Source: Volvariella volvacea V23
Lineage: Eukaryota; Basidiomycota; Agaricomycetes; Agaricales; Pluteaceae
Direction of reading: 5' to 3'
NCBI GenBank assembly: GCA_000349905.1
Contig: KB722753.1
Span: forward strand, 415,199-479,198
DNA: 64,000 nt
Below are positions 35,407 to 46,793 of the stretch, piece after piece; position 1 is the stretch's first letter; each line of letters opens with the position of its first letter. The notes below the pieces were generated by a model. That model was not told the origin of the DNA, ran no database searches, and was given only the letters and a program-made list of their open reading frames with translations. The position numbers and the translations under genes were made by a program.

Positions 35407-36608
35407 TACTACGGAAACCTTGACAGGTCGTATGACATTCCAGGGGGAGAAACGAGGCCCCCAACAGCAGCATGCTGTTGAACTCGATGGTTCGATGACG
35501 TTTGGCTGCAGCCAGAGTCAACAGCATTTAACAGCATTTGTACAATTTATCCTGTATATAGTAGCACTTGGCGATTTTTCTTCGATAATAGCGTTCTAAT
35601 CTTTTTACCTTTCCCATGGGATCATGCATCCCATAAAAACGGCACCTTCGTCATCCCTTCCACCATCACCCCCACCATCGCCTCCGCTGTATGTCCTGAT
35701 AGCGTTCGACGTGATTTCACGTATGCACGCCGTAAGAGCTAAAGTCAGTCCATTGTGCATACATAAGCTAGAAGAACTAAGGTTGTGAGGATGCCCAATT
35801 GTATTTTTATGTCATAAATTAGACCTACAAAGAGTGTATAGCATTTCGTCTAGGCCAGCTGAGTATGCCGCACTCAGTTAGCTTAGACAACAAGTCCAGT
35901 ATTAAAGAACCCAAAGCCTATCTGATCGTCATGATTGTGGTCATATTTATGGAAGGATCTGCTATTCCCACTTCAGCTCTTTCGAACATGCAAATAGAAG
36001 CAAGAACATCATTTCCGCTGCTTCATGTGCACAGCTTGGACCTAGCCACAATTGATGGTGTTCCTGTGGAAGGTTGTGGCTATGGAACAACTCTAGGCCC
36101 ACAGACAACTAAGAGCATGCACCATGTCAAATGCTGTTGCGATCGTAATTTCGGATACATGGCCTTTGGTTACGGCACGAATAGACAGCATTCTACAGCA
36201 TTTGCAATCATTTCTTGTGTAATAGTGGGGTTTCGGGGTCATTCTGGGCAATAAATGTTCCGTACCATTGCATTCTTGGACATAAGACTTCAAACCTGTG
36301 TATTCATGATTCGTTTCTCCATAGTTGATTCAAGCGGATTACTGTTTCGATGCATTTTTTGGTGTGCTTCGACCCATGCAGCTCCAATGGGCCGTTTTAC
36401 AGCACGATACCCACATTAATATGTTTCCTGATATAAAGGCCACCACTGGGTTGGTTTTTCTGTTCACCGCTGAACACTCAGGCATTTCCATTTTCACGAC
36501 ATGGCCACCCTCAAGAGTAGGGACCTGCACGAAAATTCAGACGAGCTCATCATTGACATAACGGTAATGGGTTAGTTTTTCCCAGCTGATGCTGCATTCA
36601 CGCCATTA
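35407..36608. other. intergenic, no supported gene
   Basis: A 129-codon frame at 35865-36254 exists but lacks convincing coding features. Two spots (35,470-35,545 and 36,128-36,205) share ACAGCATTT copies arranged against inverted AAATGCTGT or GCTGTT, which could be footprints of a small inverted-repeat element. Confidence 0.4.
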
Positions 36609-36884
36609 ATGCTGCTCTACGCTTTTACAGTTGTTATCGCAACACTCAGTGTCCTATGCATTGCCCTTGCGTACTACGTCCGGCGCTTGAGGGATGCGCT
36701 AGCAAGCTACCAAGCGGATAGGGAGTCCTTCGTTGTTTCGACACCCTCCTTGCAAGCAGGGGACAAGGAGTGCATCAACTGGCAGACATACCAGCTTCAG
36801 CTGAGCCAAACTGAAGAGAAGCTCCCATGTGATATTCACGTCGCAGGTAACATGCAACCATTCAGACCGCAGGACGATCACTGA
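36609..36884 (+). CDS. small single-pass membrane protein, 91 aa
   Basis: Unrecognised intronless frame. It starts directly with a helix (LYAFTVVIATLSVLCIALAY) followed by basic YVRRLRDALASYQADRE and a polar tail with two Cys, ending RPQDDH. An upstream exon could exist, but joining through the acceptor-like site at about 36,629 in the nearby frames gives an early stop. It is the third tiny TM protein in this 7 kb stretch. Confidence 0.45.
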   Translation: MLLYAFTVVIATLSVLCIALAYYVRRLRDALASYQADRESFVVSTPSLQAGDKECINWQTYQLQLSQTEEKLPCDIHVAGNMQPFRPQDDH

Positions 36885-37280
36885 TTCGGAATAGTGTCTC
36901 CTAAAGGAAATTGTGTACCACACATTATAGTAATGATTCCAAAGTAATTTCTTGGGCTTAATCAGTCTTTGGGCACCATTTCCGGATTTCCGCAACGGTG
37001 ATGTATGCTGCTAGTGTCTTGAGCATTTGTTGTCAGTACAATGAACATAAGCGTGACTATGTTATTCAACTCACCAACACTCATCAAGAATATAGTTTAT
37101 ACAAACTTTTGCCCATCCATGGTGGGCACAGAGGGAGCCTCCAGTGGGATTCAGCCGTGCTTGAATGGACCTCAAGGTCACGTGAGTGATACCAAGCGCG
37201 TGTTGTGATTGTGAACCTGACCAGCAATCCACCCTTCAACCATCTCGAACAGTCTCTCGCGACTGCCGTAACTGCACACC
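36885..37280. other. upstream region of the Aurora kinase gene
   Basis: No gene seen. The sequence just before the ATG is C-rich, as in many fungal promoters. No strong TATA box is visible. Confidence 0.4.
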
Positions 37281-38662
37281 ATGACATCCATAGACTCCCT
37301 CGCAAAGCAGATTTCAAATCTCGAAATCTCGAACAAACCGTCCAGTTCATCACTAAGACCCGTACCAACATCCAAGTCCAGTAGTCAAACCAATGTAGCC
37401 AGACTCCTCACCAAGTTCGGCGCACCTAACCCACCCCCATCAAGTTCTTCGTCAATAAAGCCTCTGAAAGTCGACGCGTTGCGCCAGCAAGCCAATTTGG
37501 TGTCAAAGGAGCCAACCGCAAAACCCGCAAAACCCGCCACGTCTACGAATACATTTTCTCAGTTTGACATCGGAGCTTATGATGGTGGGTTGGAGATAGA
37601 GAACGAGCGAAGGGGGCACAAGGTCTTTGGAAAAGCTGCAGAAGAACTAGCTTTGGATTCGAGTATGGCTAGGTAAGCCTCTGGGACTCTTTGTTATCTG
37701 TCGGTTTTTAAATTTCAATGGCACTTCAGGGCACGCCCTACTCGTACCTGGAATCTTCACGAATTCGACATGGGTAGACCGCTCGGAAAAGGCAAATTCG
37801 GACGGGTCTACATGGTTCGGACAAAAACCGAGCCTCATTACATCCTAGCGCTCAAGACCCTCTACAAATCTGAAATAGTCGACAATGGCGTCGAGAAACA
37901 AGTCCGCCGCGAAATCGAAATTCAACAGAACCTGCGCCATCCGAATGTACTTCGACTATACGGATACTTCCACGACGAGAAACGGATATTTTTAATGTTG
38001 GAATTTGCCGGAAAGGGGGAGCTGTTCAAGCAGCTCAGCAAGTATGGGAAATTTTCGGAACGGCGGAGTTCGAGGTACATCGACCAAATGGCGGATGCGT
38101 TGATGTATTTGCATAGCAAGCACGTTATTCACCGAGATATCAAACCGGAGAATCTGCTCCTTGGTATCAATGGTGAACTCAAGATTGGTGATTTTGGATG
38201 GAGCGTTCATGCTCCAGGGAACCGCAGAACCACGCTTTGTGGTACACTGGATTATTTACCACCGGAGATGATTGAGAACAAATCGCATGATGAAGCCGTG
38301 GATTATTGGGCGCTGGGCGTTTTGACCTATGAGTTTTTGGTTGGCAACCCACCATTTGAAGATAGAAAGAGAATTGCTAGTGCGTATATTTGTACTCGTT
38401 CGAAGCTACCCTTTGCTGATATGGCTGCAGGAACCCATAAGCAAACCGGGAAGGTTGACCTACATTTCCCAGCAACAATGTCTGCAGAAGCCAGGGATCT
38501 CATTACAAAGGTCAGTCGCTTCAGTTGTGGTCGATCCAGGCTAATGCGTGCTTCCTTCAGCTATTGCAATATAAACCCGAAGACAGATGCTCACCTGCTG
38601 ATGTTCTTGATCATCCGTGGATTATCAAATACCGTCCAAAGGAGAAAGAGGGAAATGCATGA
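37281..38662 (+). CDS. IPL1: Aurora kinase (Ipl1/Ark1)
   Basis: Mitotic Ser/Thr kinase of the chromosomal passenger complex, which corrects kinetochore attachments. Exons 37281-37672, 37730-38379, 38431-38510 and 38561-38662 give 407 codons plus stop. A Ser-rich N-terminus of about 130 residues precedes the kinase domain: [17 protein letters not shown] (P-loop), [13 protein letters not shown] (lysine), [27 protein letters not shown] (DFG, with the Aurora-type GWS), [19 protein letters not shown] (activation loop with the TPX2/INCENP-regulated Thr) and [16 protein letters not shown]. The end is [15 protein letters not shown]. Intron 2 (51 nt) is in frame, so unspliced transcripts would remain open. 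All catalytic residues are present. Basidiomycetes usually have a single Aurora. Confidence 0.95.
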
Positions 38663-40226
38663 GAATCTTTGCTGATGCCCTTTTACTATCTTCACAATTA
38701 TTGTGTTTGGACTTGGTTTCTGTTAGGATTTCCGTGTAATATGTAATGATGCTTTCCTCGATGCTATGTAAAGTCACGACTACATCACTACCCGGTTTTG
38801 TCTCTAATCTCCCATGGGAATGCCAGCACAAAGAAGGCAATGCAGCAGAGGGGATTCTATTACCTGCATGGAGGATCTAGTACTCTAAGTGTAGCAAGAC
38901 TTTAGCGGGTGATCAACTTTCAACGATAAAGAGTAGGGAGAGCTCGGCATTAACAATGGATACACTTTAGTATAAACGCTTGTACACCCCGCCAGGTCAT
39001 GGCCAACCTGGATTACTTGCCAGTCCCTGCCACGAAGGCTGAAAACAATGTTCTAGACGTCGCCCAAACCAAGTTGCTCGGCACTTCCCGCGTTGAATGT
39101 GATATTGGGCCTTTCCTGTCGGTTAGGCAGATGTAGAATCCATATATAGCTCAATACATCACACTGAAATGCATAGAGTGCGAGCCGGAAACCAGAGAAA
39201 GAAGAAGAAACGAAAGAAAGCAAAGAAACTGGGAAAAGGAACTTGGAAAGATTCGAGCATGAGCACGAGCGCGAATGAACCAATTGCAAAGCTTACGAGG
39301 GTAAGAGAGAGAGAAGATATGCTATGAAATGAATGGGATTACTACCGAGGAAAAAAGAAAGAAAAAAATTGGGGCAAACCAGAGAGACAGAGACAGAGTG
39401 GAAACATAAAACGAATGTAAGTATTCCAAATGAGCGTACGCATATAATGGCAGGGCAGGGGGTCGGGGTCGTCATCGTCGTGATATGTAGCTAAATGATT
39501 GGAAAATAGGTGATGGTAGTGGGCGGTGGTAGTGACGAGTTTGTAGCGATGGATGTTATGTATCTATAGCTGAAGCGCCAAGTAACCGGTACCGTAGTCG
39601 TATGTACTGTAGTGTATCAACAAAAGCTTCCCTGCATGTAATGGATGCACGTATGTATGTATAATGGATGGGTGATGTCAATCGAAATCCGATGATGGGA
39701 GGAGCAGATAAAATGGGTGAGTAGTTGGCAAGACAAGGCAGGGTGGGGAGGAAGGGAGGGAGGTGGGTGAAGTATGTACAAGTGGAGGGGGGAGAATACA
39801 ACCCTAAGGGGGCTGACATAGTCCATGTTAAGTATGGTCAACGGGAAGAAAGGGTGGGAGCTGGGAGCGTCAAAGGATCATCGTCGGCAACGAAAGGGTA
39901 AAACCACGCGGACAGGAAGCCTACGTCATCGTTGGCGAGATCCTCATAGATCCCACTGACACGCTCTGTAGTCCAGCATAAAACCCTCGAGCGCACTTGA
40001 ATAGTGTTTGATCCCAGAAGAATAAAAAAGTCCTGCCTGCCTCGAGGCATAGGCGTCCGCGCCACCATGATCACAGCACTCTGCACTTAAATCCCCTTCT
40101 CCATCAATTCCCCCTTTGGCCTTTCGCCCTTCACCCCCTCTCACTCTAGTTCCATTCTATCCATCAACACCCAACATCCCAAAGAGAAAAAAATCGAAAA
40201 CGAAAAAGGGAGTCTACCCCCCGGCC
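38663..40226. other. convergent intergenic region
   Basis: 3' flanks of the Aurora gene and the CaaX protein. It contains A-rich and T-rich tracts (39,170-39,380). A minus-strand frame at 39,838-40,086 has no recognisable feature. I see no gene. Confidence 0.5.
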
Positions 40227-43200
40227 TCACATAATAACACACCTACAACACCCAGCGCCCTTATCCTCCTCATCCTCATATGCATCACCCTTCCCATTCC
40301 CATTCCTCCCCTTCTCCAAATCCACCATCATCACCATCTCTCCTTGTGCATTACCATTCGCACGCGCACTCGTGCTTGCGTTACCATTCCCGGTGATGGC
40401 GACAACAGTCTTCTCGCTCACAGCCGGGTAATCCGAGAACGGCGGTCGCTCGCTCGCGAGGATCGGTCTCGAAACCGGCAACTTGATCTTGTCGTGCGGT
40501 GTCGTCGTAGGTGGCTTATACTCCTCCTCCTGTTCTTGCTCTTGCTGCCGCTGCAATTGCGACTGTGTTGCTTCCTCTTCGCTAGAGGCCGAGTTGTTCT
40601 TGGACGAGGAATCGTCTTCCTTTGACGAGTCGCTCTTTCCGTCTGCGTTTGGACGCTGCTGTCCGAACTCGTCCAAGGGTGACTCGGTTGGGCTGGTCGT
40701 GGTTGAGTCTTTTGGCCCGCGGATTTTGGAGTGGTCGAATCCGAATGTTCCAGGTGCCTACATGTCGCGTCAGCACCCCATCAACATACCATACGCGTAC
40801 AAAAACAGAAGGGGATGAAGGACAAAAAGAGATAGAGGGAGCTAGGGTGGAAGCGGTAGTGCTAATGCAAAAAGGAAAAAAGACAAAAAGAGAATAAAAG
40901 CAAAAAAAGCAAACCAGCTACCCACCGGAGCAGGCATCTCATCCTCCACCTTCCTCTTCGCACCGCTACTCCTCCCGTCCTTCTGCTCATAATACCCATC
41001 CAGCCCCTTCTTCCTCGCCACAGCCGGCAACACGACATCGTCCCACCCGCCCTCGCCTCGCACAACCGGCTGCGTCCAGACAGGTATCGCGTGCTCCAGC
41101 CCATCCCCCCTCTCCCCTCCCCCGTCTCCGCTGCTGTCGTCCTCCTCCCCACCGGGCAGCGAAGGATACTGCCCCTTGTTCTTCCGCCTCGCCTCTTCCG
41201 CCTGCTCGCGCCGCATCGCTTCGTGTTTCGCGCGATTCGCTTTTGTGGCTGTATTGTTCGTCGTGGACTTGCGCGGCGATTTGACGGTCGACCCGGGGGC
41301 TTGCTGCTGTTGGGGTGTTGGAGAGGTAGAGGTACCGCGTTTCATTGGCGTTGAGGGTACCGCTGCTGGCTGCGCCCCTGATGTCGATGTCGATGTCGGT
41401 GCACCCGGAGCTGAACCATTCGACAGCGAGTTCTTGCCCAACGTCGACGTCGTCGGGATGCCCGTCGAAGATGAGTTTTGCCGCAACGACGAGGGAGTCG
41501 CTGATCGCGGTGGGTTTGCGGCTGCTGCTGCAGGGAGCGGCGGGGGCGGCATCTCGGGCGAGACTCTGTTCAGAATGCTCGGCGTGGGCGTAGGAGATCT
41601 CGTCGTGTCCGTCGACTTTCTGCTGGGAGGAACGGGTATTCGGCTGGGTGGGAGAGCTCCAGAGGCGGCGTTGCCATTAGCGCCTGTGGTTGTGGACGCG
41701 GAGGTCTGTTGGTGATGGACGGTCGTAGCGGTGTTCCTTGACGAAGACGACGACTGTTGGCGATGCGTTTTCACGGTTGGTGTAGGCGTCGTGCTTCTTG
41801 CGTCGTCAGCACTCGGCGAATGTGCATCACCGCTGCCGCTGTCCCCTTCGTGTCCTATTGGCTCAGGAGAGTGCGCCAAGGTATGCTTTTGCTGGGCATA
41901 GCTCGACGAGAACGATCTCCCGCCGCCAGGACCGCCAACACCGCCAAAGCCGCCAAACTCCCTCTCCCTCCTCTCCTCCGAGTGGAAGTAATGAGCCTCG
42001 GAGTCGGAAGCAATGTCTGAAAACTCTCCTTCCCCATCGATGTCCGTCAGAGGGCTCTCGTCCAGCACCCTTCCAATCCCGTCAACGTCGTCATCGTCAT
42101 CGAGATAGAAGCTTTCTCTTTCTCGATCAAACTCGTATTCCCTGCCTTTAGTCCCCACCCCCGCTATACTGTCCGCCCTCGGCCGATGTCCTCTCTTCAA
42201 ACTCTGTCTTCGACTCTGATACTGCCCAATACCAGCAGCAGCAGCCAGCTCCGTCGATATCGACGTCGACATCATCGACCCAGATCCAGACCCGGTAGAC
42301 GACGACGACTGCCGGGACATCATCATCATCATCTCGTTCCTCCTCCGCCTCCACCCCTCCTCGACGACCCACGGCACCTGCCGCTTCGCGACGACGACGC
42401 CGCTATTGCGCTTCGAGTACTTGTGCCCGTAGTTGGCGATCTCGAGCATCTCCATGCGCGTGCCCACGCGCAGCTCGCCGACGCCGCCGTTGCGCGAGGC
42501 GTCGCCCCGGTACCAGTGTTCGTACGCGAGCCGCTCGGACTCGCCGGATTTTCGGGCCTCGGATTGTTGGAGGTAGGGGTATTTGGATTGTAGTTGCTGC
42601 GAGCGGGTGGGCTCGTCGGCTGATGCTGGTGCTGCTTCTCCTCCACCGTGTCCGAGCATGCTGCCGTGGCCGTGGCCAGAGGTGGCGGCAGAGAAAGGCG
42701 GGGGTTCGTGGAGCAGTCCAGAGTTTTGAGCGCTGGGCACGGATATTGTTGACCTTGATGCGGTTGCAGCAAGTTGAGTTTGATAAACGCGGTTGTTGGA
42801 TTCGTCTATGGGCGTGTTGGGATTCGGATTCATGTTCGTGATGAGGAAGGTCATAATTGGTAAGTTGCGTGCGTGCAAGGTGCGTGCAGTCGTGTACGTG
42901 TGCCCGGAGAACGACAATAAGGAGAGAAGGGAGCAATGAAAAGAAGCAAGAGAAGAAAGAGATTGAGTATGCGGCTCTCTTGGGATTAAAGAGACAGGAG
43001 TATAGCGTGACTTTTGACGTACTTGAGTTGTTGACTCCCCCGGCAGAGCTACCACCATTACCACCGGCTAAATAACGAGAAGCTTTGGGTATTCGAGTGG
43101 TCTTGATATCGGGCGGACGAGATTTGGCTAAAGTTGGAAATTGTGACGAGCGAGCGGAGGCAGATATCAGCGGGGGTGTTGGAGTTCCAATTATAGAAAC

Positions 43201-43854
43201 AAATTATATTGTCAGACCGAGGGATATTTATTTTATTTTGGAATGAAGGTAAACTTGCCTCGAGACCTTGTTGTCCCATTTGGAAGATCAGCGAGATAAG
43301 GCTGAGATACTGCTCTTGAACGTTGGAATGAAGGGGAAGGGGAAGAGGTTGAAGTGGCGCTTGTTTGCTGTGAAGCAGCATTGGGAGTTGCTGCGGAGGT
43401 AGAAGAAGTGTAACCGTTGAGATTCGCAGCGTGGTCTCCTGGCGAGGAAACCGAGGTCATACTACGATCTGGCGGAGGATGATAGTGATGGCGGGCGCGA
43501 GGGGTGGTGGGGGTATTAGGATTAACATGAGAGTAATTAGACGGCGATGATGAAGATGGTAAAGCGGTGTATCCGGGTATAGATGCATCCGAGAAGGCAG
43601 CTGAAAATGAAGGATGTTGTGGAGTGGGAGGACCATCTGACGATGACGCTAAAGACGCGGCGGACATCCTTTTGGCTAACGTTCGACTTTCGCTCTCCAA
43701 GCCTGTTAAAAGAAGGATACAAAAGGAGCACGGCAGTCAGTTGGATTGAGCACGAAGACAAAGTCGGGATAACTGCACGTTTGCGCAAGGCTGGGACGAC
43801 TTCTTCATCCCATGATGGACCGGGGAGTCTGGCAGATTGTGTGAGAGCAGCCAT
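40227..43854 (-). CDS. 991-aa low-complexity protein ending in a CaaX box
   Basis: Function unknown. Exons (5' to 3'): 43854-43779, 43702-43259, 43067-43023, 42805-40926, 40757-40227, together 991 codons plus stop. The ordered N-terminus is GPSWDEEVVPALRKRLES. Exon 2 has the only GC donor seen in the window (GAG|GCAAGT). Most of the protein is Ser, Thr, Pro and Gly rich; a more ordered block is SERLAYEHWYRGDASRNGGV with RMEMLEIANYGHKYSKRNSG and VPWVVEEGWRRRRNEMMMM. Near the C-terminus comes a conserved-looking patch, HAIPVWTQPVV and GWDDVVLPAVARKKGLDGYY. The very end is GCCRCVIM: a CaaX motif (farnesyl type by its Met) with extra Cys for palmitoylation. This predicts membrane attachment through lipid. 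I do not recognise orthologues by function. Confidence 0.8.
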
Positions 43855-45534
43855 GGTGGGCTGAGTGTGGTGAATAAAGGAAAGGAATTATGGTGGAATT
43901 ATGGGATAGGAATGGGGAGAAAGAGATGAGGGATAGTTGTTGTCGACAAGTTGGCCAGGGTGGAGGCAGGGAGACTAAGAACGGAGAGAAGAACGTCTTT
44001 GGCTCGACTGGCGGCGAATCGCAACAACGCCAAATACCGAATTGTCGCGGCTTTCCCATCATTTCCATGCGCTATATTTCCATCATCCATCCACACTATA
44101 CTCTGGTACAAGTATGCTACATAAAGTCTTTGTGGTGTGCAGCAATGCTGTGCAGGCTCCCAACACGGCTCGAGTCCAACATTACACCCAGCGAAGCCTG
44201 CCAGCAAATTTGACGTCTTCCCTGCCATGCAGCAGTCAGGTACAGCGGCAACCGTGGTAACGCAAATCGCGGACCATCCAATTCCAAAAAAATTCGCGCG
44301 GAGAATTCGAAAAAAGCACCGCGCGGTTGCGGGCTCCGCGATGCCGCGTCAACGCAGCTTGCCTCATTGTTTGGATCCAGGGAACATGCCAAATACCCCA
44401 GGCCGGAAGCAGACGTTGCGCGGCGCGCTTACACCCACGCTCCAATAACGGATGGCATACAACACAGGACAGAGGTATTTTTAGCTGCTGGGATGGATAG
44501 GACCGTTTTCGTGCGGTCGGTAGCCGACACAAGAACTGGTTGAGATAAAGGGGGTGTGCTCGATCAAGGTGGGCGTGCATGCCAGGGCACAAGCACCCAT
44601 TTTGACATTGAATTGATGCAAACCTTTGACGTCTGTGCCGCATTCCTCATTATATCCGTTGTCATCAAGTTATAATTCGTCGTTAGGATTGCTCATTGTG
44701 ACGTCCTCCGCAGGCACTTGCACACAGCCAGTCAGCCTTCAGTAGTGCAGGCTCATGCCCTATTTGGATAACTGATTCATTTTGCGGTTTGTGTGAAGAG
44801 ATTGATGTACTCTACAAAATTATAAAGCTGCAGAATCCAGAGGCCCTCGCAAGCATCGAGGGTCCTCGGAAGAGTTGCGGACCTGCATCCTGTCATGTAA
44901 GTACAAAGTGGGTATAATTACAGTGAGTTTCTTCTCGGTCAACTGCTGATCAGAACATAGACCAGGAAGCAATTTTTTGCGCTCATTCAGAGAAATGCCA
45001 AATGGGGGAGATTTCTGCAACCTATCGACAGAAGGTTGCAATCCGGCCTCCAGACTCGGAGGTAAAGGCAAAAATAATACCACTATAGATCGCAGTTTTG
45101 GAAGGAGCGCTCACGACCTTGTATCGTGGTGCTCGTGATACACTCTATGGCCTGGGTTTTCCCCGTGGAAGTATTGTACTGCGTGTACCCTATCTGTGCT
45201 ATGGGTTTGAATTAAATTCGGGGTTAGACGCGGCTACCACAATGGTGGCTCATGGGTGGTCAGGAGGTAGAGGTATGGTAGCCGCTCGGAGTGATGAGCC
45301 CTTACACAACTCTTAGTATTGAAAACGCGAATCCTCTTTGCATTGACTGTAACTAACATTTAAAACTTGAAAGTTGGAGTATTTGGATCCAAGGAGGATG
45401 CCAAACAACGCCATTTCGGAAATTTTGATGTTTCCTAATTTGCCCTCCAGCGAAACCAACGCGGAGGTGAATTCACAGGTGCGTACTTAGTCACATTCCC
45501 CTCACTGCTCGCTCTCTGACCTCTCCACCCCCAG
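43855..45534. other. divergent intergenic region
   Basis: Upstream of the CaaX protein (minus) and of the uL5m gene (plus). 44,280-44,420 is unusually CpG-rich. Frames on both strands are short and lack motifs. A 5' leader intron of the uL5m gene probably lies at 45,480-45,534. Confidence 0.5.
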
Positions 45535-46419
45535 ATGGCCTCCAAAGCAGCCTCCGTAACTCGCGCCGTAACGCGCTTCGGTCGCGCACCCCGTCTCACC
45601 AAAAGTCTCCGTATCGACAAAAACACTCGCCTCCCGACACCCCACCTCAAGTTCCAAGCCCGCGAATTCGCTCCATGTCGTCTCGAAGACCACTACTACA
45701 CCACCCTCCAAGACGACCTGATGTACATGACCTACAAACACGAACACCTCCCCCGTCCCCCACCCCGCCAGATCCGTCTAACATTCGACCCGAACGACCC
45801 CTACTCCAAAAACCGCTACAACCCCCCGGTCGGCGGTTCCCAAAGCGGCCGTAAACCCCTCCCACCAGACACACCCGAGAACGTCATCCAGCTCGAAAAA
45901 GTCGTCATACACACCATGCTCAAGGAGGCCATCCAGAACCGCTCCAACCTCCTCGGCGCCATCATGGCCCTCCGCGCTCTCACGGGCGAGAACCACCGCG
46001 CGGGCGGCGTGCACGGCATCGACGGCATCCAAATCGTGCGCGGCAAAAAAGCCGTCGGGGGCTGGATACGCCCCAACATCCCTGTTGGCGCCCAGGTCGA
46101 GCTCAAGGGCGCGTCAATGTACGACTTTATCGGCACGCTCACCGAGTTTGTGCTCCCCCGGCTGAGGGATTTCAATGGGGTCGTTCTGCCGCCGTCGTCG
46201 TCCTCGGACAAGTCGCCGAGCGCGGTGTCGGGTGTGGTGTCGTTTGGGCTGCCGCCGCAGGCGATGGGCTTTTTCCCGCAGATCGAGGTCAACTTGGATG
46301 CGTACCCCAAGTCGTATGGTATGCATTTGCATTTTGTGACGAACGCGAGGGGTGTGGGTGCGCAGAATAGGGCGAGGGCGTTGGTTTCCGGGTTCCAGAT
46401 ACCGTTTGTGCGCAAGTGA
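45535..46419 (+). CDS. MRPL7: mitochondrial ribosomal protein uL5m
   Basis: Large-subunit protein of the mitochondrial ribosome. One exon, 294 codons, with the basic Arg/Lys-rich start expected of a matrix targeting signal (SKAASVTRAVTRFGRAPRL). Family signatures are LEKVVIHTMLKEAIQNRSNL, LRALTGENHRAGG, VGGWIRPNIPVGAQVELKG, MYDFIGTLTEFVLPRLRDF and, at the end, YGMHLHFVTNARGVGAQNRA. A Ser-rich insert (VLPPSSSSDKSPS) interrupts the C-terminal half. GC and codon use are high. A second ATG at about 45,400 can be spliced in frame onto this start (see findings), but the residue pattern fits the start used here. Confidence 0.9.
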   Translation: MASKAASVTRAVTRFGRAPRLTKSLRIDKNTRLPTPHLKFQAREFAPCRLEDHYYTTLQDDLMYMTYKHEHLPRPPPRQIRLTFDPNDPYSKNRYNPPVGGSQSGRKPLPPDTPENVIQLEKVVIHTMLKEAIQNRSNLLGAIMALRALTGENHRAGGVHGIDGIQIVRGKKAVGGWIRPNIPVGAQVELKGASMYDFIGTLTEFVLPRLRDFNGVVLPPSSSSDKSPSAVSGVVSFGLPPQAMGFFPQIEVNLDAYPKSYGMHLHFVTNARGVGAQNRARALVSGFQIPFVRK

Positions 46420-46793
46420 GGTTTAGGAGGGGGTGTTGTGGATGCGTTTTTTATCGGTTTAACTTGCATGTACTTGATTCCCCGCATAGAACGAGGGGTT
46501 TTTAATGCTAATCGTTTCTGCTCTGCGATATTTTTCCTCGATATTTCGCTGCGTTACACTGGTGGGATGTGTAGATGAACCGAAGAATCTATGCGAGTTT
46601 GATGATATGTTCCGGTGGTATGTACAATGTATGCAAGGTATGTGCGGGCGACTATGCACATGCAGAGGAGAGCGGAGAAAAAAAGACACCCAAGACAAGG
46701 AAACAGCGTATTACCGAAAGAACAAGTAAAATCCTAGACCAGAACCCGAGTGATTATGCTGAACAGTCAACCTTTTTTCATGCCATCGTCAAT
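46420..46793. other. convergent 3' ends
   Basis: 374 bp between the stop codons of uL5m and the septation kinase. No gene. Confidence 0.6.

Noticed and set aside
35865..36254. 129-codon plus-strand frame with a hydrophobic start
   Set aside because: No family feature; it overlaps inverted-repeat-like sequence and has no visible promoter.
41176..41715. 179-codon plus-strand frame
   Set aside because: Antisense shadow of the CaaX protein's low-complexity exon.
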